Notes under the pieces: generated by a model | Told to the model about the DNA's origin: nothing | Seen by the model: only the letters and a program-made list of their open reading frames with translations | Database searches by the model: none | Source: Rhodospirillales bacterium | GTDB taxonomy: Bacteria; Pseudomonadota; Alphaproteobacteria; Rhodospirillales; Casp-alpha2 | Direction of reading: 5' to 3' | Assembly (NCBI GenBank): GCA_013203595.1 | Contig: JABMNT010000258.1 | Location: forward strand, 1 to 35,538 | DNA length: 35,538 nt | Shown: positions 8,517-16,218 of the stretch, in pieces | Layout of the letters: each line of letters begins with the position of its first letter | Numbering within the stretch: the stretch's first letter is position 1 | Program-made: the position numbers and the translations under genes

Positions 8517-9440
8517 ATGCACACGCCCGGAGCGCAACCCGCCGCCAAGCCTTTTGTAATTTTCCGGAAAGTTGTTCTGGCTGCGCTGACACTCGGGTTG
8601 GCATCCTGCGTAAGCCTGCCTGCTGAACTGGAAGATAAGAAACCAAACCGCCAGGAAAAAAACAAAACCCATTTGATGGAGAATGGGTTTTGCCTGGAAT
8701 GTGATCTAAAAGGTGCTGACCTGATAAAGGCCAAGCTCCGCAGTTATGATTTCCGCAAATCAGATCTGCGGGGGGCCAATCTTGAGGGCGCGGACCTCCA
8801 ATATGCCAATCTCCAGGATACGGACCTGCGCGCAGCCAACCTGCAGTTTGCCGTCCTCATTCATGCAAATCTCCGACGGGCAGACTTGCGTTCTGCCTAT
8901 TTTAATACGACGTGGTTTGACCACGCAAATCTAGAGGGCGCAAATCTGGAAGGTGTCAAGATATGGCGTGCCACGTTTAGCAATACTAAGCTACAATCTG
9001 CCAATCTTCGGGGAGCCCACCTGCAATGGGCAAACTTCTATCGGGCTGATATGCGTAATTCCGTGTTGTACAATGCCAAACTTCAAAGCGCCGACTTTCA
9101 GTACGCCAATCTGGAAAATGCCAATTTATCTGAAGCCCAACTGTCCAAGGCATTTATGGATCGCACGAACCTACAGGGTGCAAATCTCGAAGCTTCCAAC
9201 CTTACAGAGGTTTATCTGACTTCCAGCAACCTTCGCGGTGCCAATCTCAGGAATAGCTTGTTAACCAGCGCCAATCTAAGGGGTGCAGATCTGACAGGTG
9301 CCGATTTAACTAACGCCCTTTTAAACAATGCAGACTTAACCAATGCAAACCTGAAGAATGCAGACCTTACCGGAGTAAGTCTAACGGGCACCATCCTGAC
9401 AGGGGCAAACCTGCAAGGAACAAACCTGATGCGGTTATAG
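8517..9440 (+). CDS. Pentapeptide-repeat lipoprotein
   Basis: 307 residues. The N-terminus has a basic start, a hydrophobic stretch and the lipobox LASC with Cys31, so it is probably a lipoprotein. After a polar linker comes C59-L-E-C62 and then about 48 consecutive pentapeptides of the A/N-D/N-L-x-x type (residues 62-304, for example ADLRGANLEGADL). These should fold as a right-handed quadrilateral beta-helix. A CxxC-like start followed by such repeats is common in envelope-associated members, whose function is mostly unknown. The coding sequence is clearly less GC-rich than its neighbours (57 of 120 bases in 9061-9180), which may reflect repeat composition or transfer. The start is supported by GGGAGA 6 bases upstream. 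Confidence 0.88.
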   Translation: MHTPGAQPAAKPFVIFRKVVLAALTLGLASCVSLPAELEDKKPNRQEKNKTHLMENGFCLECDLKGADLIKAKLRSYDFRKSDLRGANLEGADLQYANLQDTDLRAANLQFAVLIHANLRRADLRSAYFNTTWFDHANLEGANLEGVKIWRATFSNTKLQSANLRGAHLQWANFYRADMRNSVLYNAKLQSADFQYANLENANLSEAQLSKAFMDRTNLQGANLEASNLTEVYLTSSNLRGANLRNSLLTSANLRGADLTGADLTNALLNNADLTNANLKNADLTGVSLTGTILTGANLQGTNLMRL

Positions 9441-9512
9441 AGATAAATCCCCTGATATGATGCCCAAACGTGGAGGCCCCGGAGACTTGCGATTTACCCA
9501 CGTAATCAGGTC

Positions 9513-9611
9513 TTAGTCGTAGGGATCGGCCGCATCGCGCAGGCCGTCGCCGAGAAAATTGAAAGCCAGCACAATGATAACTACCGGCAGCATCGGCGCC
9601 ATCAGCCACGG
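9513..9611 (-). pseudogene. Remnant of a second Opp/Dpp-type permease gene (last 33 codons)
   Basis: Read leftward, this segment encodes the C-terminal end PWLMAPMLPVV...LRDAADPYD and a stop. It matches the end of the intact permease gene at 10825-10923. Aligning the two without gaps gives 9 mismatches in 99 bases, and only two change the residue (Ile for Val, Ala for Val). Similarity ends abruptly at 9611 and does not extend past the stop. The pattern of mostly silent changes means the lost gene evolved as a working protein before being truncated. No start or upstream part remains. Confidence 0.85.
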
Positions 9612-9637
9612 AGCAACGGGTGGCGATTGGCACAACC

Positions 9638-9679
9638 TTGATTCAAATCAAGGCGCGCGGCCTGTATCTGTGCTAAGAT
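9638..9679 (+). promoter_or_regulatory. FNR/FixK-type box and class II promoter of the SHOCT gene
   Basis: TTGATTCAAATCAA (9638-9651) is a perfect match to the CRP/FNR-family consensus TTGAT-N4-ATCAA. TAAGAT (9674-9679) fits a -10 box. With a start near 9686, the centre of the box (9644.5) lies at about -41.5, the standard spacing for FNR-type class II activation. The downstream gene would thus be turned on under low oxygen or by nitric-oxide-responsive relatives (FNR, FixK, Dnr). Which regulator binds is not shown by the sequence. Confidence 0.82.
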
Positions 9680-9721
9680 GGCTGTGTTTTCAATTAAACT
9701 TACATGAAACGGAGCCCGTCC

Positions 9722-10126
9722 ATGAACGCGATCAGAAAACCCCAGGTTTTTTCAGCTGCAGGGGCAATGGCTAGAACCGCTGGCAAAACCCTGCTGCCCC
9801 TTTTCACAGGGGGGATGATCTCGATTTCCTTAGCCACCAATGCCCACGCCGATCTGCTTGGCAACCGCGGTGCCGAGGGCTTTCACATGGGTTGGGATAA
9901 CTATGGCGGGATGATGCTGTTCGGGCCGGTCATGATGATTGGCCTGGTTGTCCTCATCGTTCTCGTGGTGGTGATGCTGGTAGGCCGTGGCAAACAGGCA
10001 TCCGAAAGTGATGGCAATGCCAACGACCGCTATCGCCACGCCCTTGCCATACTCGATGAGCGCTACGCCAAGGGTGAAATTGACCATGACGAATATGAGC
10101 AGCGGAAACGTCTTCTGATGACATAA
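9722..10126 (+). CDS. Small membrane protein with C-terminal SHOCT domain
   Basis: 134 residues from the ATG at 9722, chosen because GGAG (9711-9714) stands 7 bases before it. An ATG at 9704 would add six residues. There is a hydrophobic N-terminal segment (about 21-43, possibly a signal peptide ending ...NAHA), a glycine/methionine-rich patch, a strong membrane helix (about 64-88) and a C-terminal SHOCT motif, ALAILDERYAKGEIDHDEYEQ (107 onward). SHOCT segments are short oligomerisation elements at the ends of otherwise unrelated proteins. The role is unknown. Control by an FNR-type box suggests the product is needed at low oxygen. The following 61 bases to 10187 contain only a short CGGGC/GCCCG hairpin (10129-10147). 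Confidence 0.8.
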   Translation: MNAIRKPQVFSAAGAMARTAGKTLLPLFTGGMISISLATNAHADLLGNRGAEGFHMGWDNYGGMMLFGPVMMIGLVVLIVLVVVMLVGRGKQASESDGNANDRYRHALAILDERYAKGEIDHDEYEQRKRLLMT

Positions 10127-10187
10127 GCCGGGCATGGCTTAGGCCCGCTGGTGGCGGAAGGCTGGCATTTGAAATAAAGCCAAAATA

Positions 10188-10793
10188 TTACGAAGCCGCA
10201 TGGGTGGTGATCTGTCCCTTGTGAAGTTCATAGAACCGGTCGTGAGGCCTCGCCAGCTGTCGCATTTCGGCGAGTGGCAAACCCAGATAGCGGCCGCAAA
10301 TGACGCTGCCGATACCGCCGTGGGAAACCGCTATCCAGGCCGCTTCGCCTTGCCAATGGACACCGGTGTCTTCCAGCCAGTCATCAACGCGCTGAAACAA
10401 CTGGTCATAACTTTCACCGCCGCCGGGGATGGGGTAGGTCGCGGGCTGGCGGTTCCAGCTTTCCCATTGGCCGGGATATTCCTGCTCGATCTCGAACTCC
10501 GTCATCCCCTGCCAGGCCCCATAATGCATTTCCATTAATCGCGGGTCCGTTTCAACACTATCAAAAAGCCGGCCCAGCCTTGTGCAGATAATTCGCGATG
10601 TTTTCTGTGTCCGGCCAAGCGGGCTGCTAACGAATTTCAAATCAGTCGCAGGTGCGATCAATGAATTCAGAACACGGCCGTTATCCCGGGCCTGCTGTCT
10701 GCCGACTTCCGTCAATTCAGAATCATTCTGGCCCTGAAATCGCCCGGCCACATTGTCAACTGTTTCGCCGTGACGTAGCAAATAAAGGGGCAC
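10188..10793 (-). CDS. Histidine phosphatase family protein (phosphoglycerate mutase-like)
   Basis: 201 residues of the branch-1 histidine phosphatase superfamily. The catalytic RHG motif has His8 (LLRHGETVDN), SSPLGRTQKT supplies Arg61, Glu88 lies in LMEMHYGAW, and the second His158 is in AVSHGG. Such enzymes act as cofactor-dependent mutases or, more often, as phosphatases on sugar phosphates or nucleotide-linked intermediates. The start is GTG at 10793 with GAGGA 7 bases before it. It lies 31 bases after the permease gene, so it is probably the last gene of the long leftward operon. A second, different member of the family lies in the same operon at 20012-20590. Confidence 0.88.
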   Translation of the reverse strand: MPLYLLRHGETVDNVAGRFQGQNDSELTEVGRQQARDNGRVLNSLIAPATDLKFVSSPLGRTQKTSRIICTRLGRLFDSVETDPRLMEMHYGAWQGMTEFEIEQEYPGQWESWNRQPATYPIPGGGESYDQLFQRVDDWLEDTGVHWQGEAAWIAVSHGGIGSVICGRYLGLPLAEMRQLARPHDRFYELHKGQITTHAAS

Positions 10794-10824
10794 GGACCGT
10801 TCCTCAAAAACTGGCGATCAGCTC

Positions 10825-11979
10825 TTAATCATAGGGGTCGGCCGCGTCGCGCAGGCCGTCGCCGAGAAAATTGAAGGCCAGCACGACGATAACCACCGGC
10901 AGCATCGGCACCATCAGCCACGGATACAGCGCCACGGCTTCGATGTTCTGGGCTTCCGACAGCAATACCCCCCAGCTGGTTATGGGCGGACGCAGGCCCA
11001 AACCTAAGAAGCTGAGCGCGGTTTCGCCGAGAATCATCGATGGCACCGACAGAGTCGCCGAGGCGATCAGATGGCTCATGAAATTGGGCAGCAGATGGCG
11101 CGAGATGATATGGGTGGGCGAACTGCCCATCAGGCGGGCAGCCACCGCATAGTCTTCTTCGCGCAGCGCCAGCAGCTTGGACCGCACGGCACGGGCCAGG
11201 CCCGGCCAGTCGAGCAGGCCGAGAATGATGGTGATCCCGAGATAAATCAAAATCGGGCTCCAGTTGGCCGGCAGCGCCGCCGACAGTGCCATCCACAGGG
11301 GCAGTTCCGGCAATGATTTGAGAATTTCAATAACCCTTTGCACGGAACTGTCGACCCAGCCGCCAAAATAGCCGGCCATGCCGCCGATGGTGATGCCGAG
11401 CACGAAGCTGATGGTGATGCCGAGCAGGCCCACCGTCAGCGATATACGCGCGCCGTAGATCAGGCGCGACAGCATGTCCCGGCCAAGCCGGTCGGTGCCC
11501 ATCAAAAACAGGGTTCCCTGCTCGTCCGGACAGACCAGATGAAAGCTGGCGTCAAACAACCCCCAAAATTCGTAGCCGTCGCCGGAACAGAAAAAACGGA
11601 GCGGGCGGACCGTCGAGGTATCTTCCGTATATTCGCGTTTCAGGGTCTGAAAGTTCAGCTTGTAGGACAGCGGATAGACAAACGGCCCGACAAAGTCGCC
11701 TTCATGAAACAGATGCACCGACTGCGGCGGGGCATAGATATAATCGGTATGGCGCGAATGCAGGGCATAGGGCGCGATCACTTCGGAGATCAGGATGGAG
11801 GCGTAGCTGAGCAGCAGCACAAGCCCGGCGATGACCGCCAGCCGATGGCCCTTGAAGCGCCACCACATCATCTGCCACTGCGAGGCCAGATAGTATTGTT
11901 CCTGTTCGGGCGTTAACTTTTCGACCTCAACCGGGTCAAAGGCCGCGGATGAGACAAAATGCTCGAGACGTTCACTCAT
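10825..11979 (-). CDS. Peptide-type ABC permease, OppC/YejE-like
   Basis: 384 residues, longer than the usual 300 of DppC/OppC. After a cytoplasmic start and first membrane helix (about 45-70) comes an extended periplasmic segment of roughly 100 residues before DRLGRDMLSRLIYGARISL, as in YejE-like permeases. The EAA-type loop DYAVAARLMGSSPTHIISRHLLPN and the end GDGLRDAADPYD are typical. It forms the inner-membrane channel with the OppB-like permease. The start overlaps the stop of that upstream gene (ATGA). Its last 33 codons are duplicated at 9513-9611. Confidence 0.9.
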   Translation of the reverse strand: MSERLEHFVSSAAFDPVEVEKLTPEQEQYYLASQWQMMWWRFKGHRLAVIAGLVLLLSYASILISEVIAPYALHSRHTDYIYAPPQSVHLFHEGDFVGPFVYPLSYKLNFQTLKREYTEDTSTVRPLRFFCSGDGYEFWGLFDASFHLVCPDEQGTLFLMGTDRLGRDMLSRLIYGARISLTVGLLGITISFVLGITIGGMAGYFGGWVDSSVQRVIEILKSLPELPLWMALSAALPANWSPILIYLGITIILGLLDWPGLARAVRSKLLALREEDYAVAARLMGSSPTHIISRHLLPNFMSHLIASATLSVPSMILGETALSFLGLGLRPPITSWGVLLSEAQNIEAVALYPWLMVPMLPVVIVVLAFNFLGDGLRDAADPYD

Positions 11980-12974
11980 CTGCGCACCCCTCCGTCCAGG
12001 CGGATCCGGGGATCAAGCATGGCCAGCAACACGTCGGATACAAACATCCCGATCACGGTCAGCAGGGCGAGAAACATCAGGAACGAGCCGGCCAGGTACA
12101 TGTCCTGACTTTGCAGGGCCGATAGCAGCATGGGACCGGTGGTCGGCAGCGACATCACCGCTGACACGATGACCGAGCCGGAGACCACCTGCGGCAACAG
12201 ACTGCCGATGTCGGCAATGAAGGGGTTGAGCGCCATGCGCATGGGATACTTGATCAGCAGGCGCATTTCGCCGAGCCCCTTTGAGCGACCGGTAACCACA
12301 TATTGCTTTTGCAGCTCGTCGAGCAGGTTTGCCCGCAACCGCCGGATCATGCCGGCGGTTCCCGAGGTGCCGATGACCAGGACAGGCACCCACAGATGTT
12401 CGAGCACCGAGACGATTTTCGCCCAGGTCCAGGGCTGGTCGATAAACTCCGGCTCCATCAGACCGCCGATCGAGGTGCCGAACCAGACGTTGGCGAAATA
12501 GAGCAGAATCAGTGCCAACAGAAAATTTGGTGTGGCCAGGCCGAGAAAACCGATGAAGGTCAGGCCATGGTCGCCCCAGCTATACTGATGGGTAGCCGAA
12601 TAGACACCAATGGGAAATGACATCATGTAGACGAACAGCACTGTCGCGAAATTCAGGACCATGGATAACCACATACGGTCCCCGACCACGTCCATCACCG
12701 GCAGGTTATATTCGAAGGAATAACCGAAATCGCCCTGCAGCATGCCGGCAACCCATATCAGGTACTGCGAGGCCATCGGCTTGTCGAGGCCGTACTGGGC
12801 CCGCAAAAATTCAATTTTCTTGGGATCAACCACTTCCCCCTGGGCCTTCAGATCCTCGATATAGGTGGTCAAATAGTCACCCGGCGGCAACTGGATGATG
12901 ATAAAGACCAGCAGGCTGATAACCGACAATGTGACGGCCATGGTGGCGATACGGCGGAGGAAATATCTGTGCAT
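11976..12974 (-). CDS. Peptide-type ABC permease, OppB/YejB-like
   Basis: 332 residues from the ATG at 12974, 8 bases after the binding-protein stop. A TTG at 13001 in the same frame would overlap that gene and was not chosen. The start MHRYFLRRIATMAVTLSVISLLVFII followed by PPGDYL, the LRAQYGLDKP segment and the EAA loop YVVTGRSKGLGEMRLLIKY are typical of OppB/DppB. Six membrane segments are visible. It is the partner of the YejE-like permease and should take substrate from the periplasmic binding protein encoded just upstream. Confidence 0.9.
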   Translation of the reverse strand: MHRYFLRRIATMAVTLSVISLLVFIIIQLPPGDYLTTYIEDLKAQGEVVDPKKIEFLRAQYGLDKPMASQYLIWVAGMLQGDFGYSFEYNLPVMDVVGDRMWLSMVLNFATVLFVYMMSFPIGVYSATHQYSWGDHGLTFIGFLGLATPNFLLALILLYFANVWFGTSIGGLMEPEFIDQPWTWAKIVSVLEHLWVPVLVIGTSGTAGMIRRLRANLLDELQKQYVVTGRSKGLGEMRLLIKYPMRMALNPFIADIGSLLPQVVSGSVIVSAVMSLPTTGPMLLSALQSQDMYLAGSFLMFLALLTVIGMFVSDVLLAMLDPRIRLDGGVRR

Positions 12975-12982
12975 GGGGGCTC

Positions 12983-14914
12983 TTACTTCGTCTCGTACCA
13001 AAATGTATCCGGGCGGTAGATACCGAAATGCGCACCCGGGTCCCAGTTATATACACCATTGGTGGGCACATTGCGGAGCGCATTGTTAACCACCACCGGC
13101 TGCGGCACACCGGCTGTTATACCGATGGTGAACACCTGCTCGGCATTGATCTGCAATATTTCGTGCCAGATATTTTCCCGGACCTGATCCTCCGATGCCT
13201 CGATCCAGGCCTTGTTCAAGGCAACCAGTTTTGCCGCCGCCGGATCATCGACGGGCTCACCACCCTGGCCATCGGTAAGCATGTAATGGCCCCATTTCGG
13301 CCACTGCAACTGGTCATCGCGCGATGGTGTCAGTTCCTCCGGCGACGAATTTTCTGTGGGGATCCCGTTTTCCAGGCCAAACCAGATGGACATGGTGGTG
13401 GCCCCGGCCAGGGCCCGGCGCCGCAACACTTCGCGCCGGGTCGGTTTGGTGAACAGTTTTACGCCGATCTTTCGCCAGCTGTCGCCGATCAACTGCAGGA
13501 CATCCGCCTGATCACTGTCCTCGCCCGCAGATTCAACAATGATCTCCACGGGATTGCCATCAGGAAGCAACCGGATGCCGTTGCTGTCGCGTTCTAAAAG
13601 TCCGATCTCATCAAGCAGGGCATTGGCTTTTTTGATGTCATAGCTTGCCCATAGCGAACGGTAGGCGGGTTTGAACAGGGGGCTTTTCGGCAGCACCGTA
13701 TTTCCACCTTCCAGACCGAGGCCAAAATAGACCACCTGGTTGATCTCGTGGCGGTCGATGGCCAGCGACAGGGCCCGGCGAAAGCGGACATCGCGCAGCA
13801 GTTTCGACCATACGGGGTCGGCCGCATTCAGGTTCGGGTACAGGGCCATCTGCGCGCCCTTGGCGGTCACCCAGCGATGCACCGTAAAGTCGTTGCGTTG
13901 TTCGCCGCGTTTCAGGAAGGTGTAATTCTTGAACTGCAAAGACCGCGCCTGCAGATCCGCTTCCCCGCTCCCCGCCTTCGCCGCGATCAGCTTGGCGCCG
14001 GCGATGGTCAGGATAAATTCATCCACATAGGGCAGTTGCAGGCCATTGCCATCGACCCGGTGGTAATAAGGGTTGCGTTTGAAGACGAAGCGTTCAGACG
14101 GTGGCGGCGTCGTGTTCATCCACGGCTGCAGGGTTGGCATTTCAGGCAGATCAAAACGGTACAGGCGGTCATGGCCAAAATGCAGGGCCCGCCATGTTTG
14201 TTTGCGGGACTTCTTTACTTTCATCTCCAGCCGTTCGGCATCTTCATGTTTTGCATGAAAATGTTTCAGATAATGGGCGGGACGATAGATAAAGATCGGT
14301 GACGCGGCCGCCAGAGACGGCAGGAAAAAAGGATTGGCCTTATGCCATGTATAGCGGACCGTATAGGTATCGAGCACCTCGAAGACCGGCAATTTCCCCT
14401 CAACAAGCAAATGACTGTCCGGCCCGTAGGGTGAAATGTCCGGATCGGTGGCAACGTCTTCCCAGAAATAGCGGAAATCTTCGGCAGTAAAGGGATGACC
14501 ATCGGACCAGCGGTGGCCCTTGCGCAAATGCAGCGTGAAGCGCCGCCCCTCCTCGACCTCTAAACGGCGCAGGATATCGGCTTTCAGGCGGTACTTCCGG
14601 TCATAGCCGACCAGGCGGGCATAGCCGTAAACCACCATCATCCGAATGTCCTTGGCGCGCCCCATGATGGTGCGGATGGCACCACCATAATGGCCCGGAT
14701 TTTGGCCAATACCGGAAAATTCAACAACCGACGGCTCCGACGGAACCCGTTCGCCGACCGGCGGCAACTGGCCCGCGGCCACCAGTTCCCGAAGAACCGG
14801 CGGTTCCTTATAGGACGGGTCGGCAAAGGCGGGAACCGGCAGAACAGCCGCGCATCCAAACACCAGCATCAGCGGTAAAACAATATGCAGACGTGAACTT
14901 CTTGTGCAGACCAT
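12983..14914 (-). CDS. Peptide-type ABC binding protein (SBP family 5), 643 residues
   Basis: A signal peptide is visible (basic start, LPLMLVFGCAAVLPVP, likely cleavage after ...AFA, residue 31). The mature protein has SBP_bac_5 features: GGAIRTIMG, LHLRKGHRWSDGHPFTAEDF, FKRNPYY, DVRFRRALSLAIDRHEIN and a late region ending in NWDPGAHFGIY. At 643 residues it is longer than OppA/DppA (about 540) and nearer to YejA-like proteins (about 600), which take larger or modified peptides. It should capture an oligopeptide-like or glycosylated ligand in the periplasm. The gene sits between the FkbM fusion (2-base gap) and the permeases, inside a glycan-enzyme operon. Confidence 0.9.
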   Translation of the reverse strand: MVCTRSSRLHIVLPLMLVFGCAAVLPVPAFADPSYKEPPVLRELVAAGQLPPVGERVPSEPSVVEFSGIGQNPGHYGGAIRTIMGRAKDIRMMVVYGYARLVGYDRKYRLKADILRRLEVEEGRRFTLHLRKGHRWSDGHPFTAEDFRYFWEDVATDPDISPYGPDSHLLVEGKLPVFEVLDTYTVRYTWHKANPFFLPSLAAASPIFIYRPAHYLKHFHAKHEDAERLEMKVKKSRKQTWRALHFGHDRLYRFDLPEMPTLQPWMNTTPPPSERFVFKRNPYYHRVDGNGLQLPYVDEFILTIAGAKLIAAKAGSGEADLQARSLQFKNYTFLKRGEQRNDFTVHRWVTAKGAQMALYPNLNAADPVWSKLLRDVRFRRALSLAIDRHEINQVVYFGLGLEGGNTVLPKSPLFKPAYRSLWASYDIKKANALLDEIGLLERDSNGIRLLPDGNPVEIIVESAGEDSDQADVLQLIGDSWRKIGVKLFTKPTRREVLRRRALAGATTMSIWFGLENGIPTENSSPEELTPSRDDQLQWPKWGHYMLTDGQGGEPVDDPAAAKLVALNKAWIEASEDQVRENIWHEILQINAEQVFTIGITAGVPQPVVVNNALRNVPTNGVYNWDPGAHFGIYRPDTFWYETK

Positions 14915-14916
14915 TC

Positions 14917-16218
14917 TCAGCCCAGGCTCTCTTGTTTCGGCAGCGCCAGATAATTGGCATAGCCCTGATCAGGGAAAACATCTTCAATACGGTACCCGAG
15001 ATTTTCCAGGATGGCGAGCAGCGCGCGTATGTTTTCATCCTGCGCCTCAACCAGCAATACCGGTTGGCACCGCAGGATCAACTGACGGGCCCCCTCAAGG
15101 ACGTCAATCTCCATCATTTCGACATCAATTTTCAGCAGATCGATATCTTCGGTGATCAATGTGTCAAGCGGCACAACGGAAATGCTGCCCTGCGGGCTGG
15201 GCGTCAGCTGCGCCGTTCCCAGATAGCCGCGACGGCCAACTTCCAAGCTGAACTGGCCAGCTTCCCGTCCCACCCCGATGCCGAGCCGTGAGGTATCGAC
15301 GCCGGCCAGCCGGTTCCACGCGACCACCTGCTTCAGTACCGTCACACTGTCCGGGTTGGGCTCAATGGGGATGACCATCGATGCACCCAGTATTTTGGCA
15401 AAAAACAGCGTGTGATTACCCGTATTCGCGCCCACATCGACGCAGACCGCAGCGGATTTGACATGCGCGGCAAGGCGTTCCAGATCGGACAGCTCGTAGA
15501 AAAGTCCGCGCAACTGAACCCGTTCCAAAGTCGGATTACGCCCGGTATAGGCAAAACGGATGGATTCAGACTGGTAGCGACATGTAAAACTGCGCGGCGT
15601 AAGGCGCAGGCTTTCGAGCAGATAGGCACGGTCCGCTGCCGACAGGGGCGGCAGCTCTTCAACCCGTGACGTCAGTGGTTGCGCCGATTTCAGGCAGCGT
15701 GCACTCTCCCAAATGCGGACCAGATAGTCGCTGTACCAGGCATCTCCTTTTGCTGGATCAAAACGGATTTGAGCGGCGGTTTCGGTCCGCACAAAATGGC
15801 TTTTGCCAACCCACCAATGCAGGACCATGTGAAAATGCCGCACAATGTCGCTGCCACTCATCTGGCTTTGTTTGGCAATCTGTGCCCGCCCCTGGCCGTC
15901 GATCAGGGCCATGCCGCCCCACAAACCATCATAGGCGTGGCGCGCCGGCGCTAAGAAACTGAGCACATCGGGATGCGCCAGTTCATCGGGTTCGACAAAT
16001 AAAATCCAGGATGCGGCAAGCTCTCGGGCACGATCAATACCCCTGTTGCGCTGGTTCGCCGGGCCGTCACCTTCAGTCACCTCGATCACTTCGATTCGCT
16101 CGAACCCGCCTTCGGCACTTATCGCCTTGACCGCGCCCCTGGCGCGCCTCAGGTCAGCGGCGCTTGCATGGCCATGGGCAATGACGACGGCCAGGGTCTC
16201 GGAACCATCCCCACTCAA
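14917..16218 (-). CDS. Fusion: N-terminal glycosyltransferase-like domain and C-terminal FkbM methyltransferase
   Basis: 433 residues in two parts. Residues 8-180 look like a GT-A type transferase, with a beta strand AVVIAHG, NQRNRGIDRARELAASWILFVEPDEL (55-80) as the nucleotide-sugar site, and ADP/EPDE in place of DxD. Residues 210-430 are an FkbM-family SAM-dependent methyltransferase with VDVGANTGNHTLFFAK (260-275), IPIEPNP and DLLKIDVEMMEIDVLEGA (360-377). FkbM enzymes methylate hydroxyl groups of sugars or polyketides. The start is TTG at 16218, overlapping the stop of the upstream ATPase gene as TTGA; no better start exists before residue 100. It is probably a sugar-modifying enzyme, perhaps using the first domain only to bind the acceptor. 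Confidence 0.8.
   Translation of the reverse strand: MSGDGSETLAVVIAHGHASAADLRRARGAVKAISAEGGFERIEVIEVTEGDGPANQRNRGIDRARELAASWILFVEPDELAHPDVLSFLAPARHAYDGLWGGMALIDGQGRAQIAKQSQMSGSDIVRHFHMVLHWWVGKSHFVRTETAAQIRFDPAKGDAWYSDYLVRIWESARCLKSAQPLTSRVEELPPLSAADRAYLLESLRLTPRSFTCRYQSESIRFAYTGRNPTLERVQLRGLFYELSDLERLAAHVKSAAVCVDVGANTGNHTLFFAKILGASMVIPIEPNPDSVTVLKQVVAWNRLAGVDTSRLGIGVGREAGQFSLEVGRRGYLGTAQLTPSPQGSISVVPLDTLITEDIDLLKIDVEMMEIDVLEGARQLILRCQPVLLVEAQDENIRALLAILENLGYRIEDVFPDQGYANYLALPKQESLG

Noticed and set aside
8517-9440. Tandem DNA repeats within the pentapeptide gene as a satellite or CRISPR-like array
   Set aside because: The periodicity is at the protein level (15-base units with changing sequence) and there are no conserved repeats with unique spacers.
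9367-9633. An 88-codon minus-strand frame over the pentapeptide gene end and the permease remnant
   Set aside because: It reads the remnant in the wrong frame; the true frame matches the permease C-terminus.
10129-10147. CGGGC/GCCCG hairpin between the SHOCT and phosphatase genes as a terminator
   Set aside because: Only five base pairs and no T-tract on either strand.
12975-13001. TTG at 13001 as start of the OppB-like permease
   Set aside because: It would overlap the binding-protein gene and add nine non-typical residues before MHRYFLRR.
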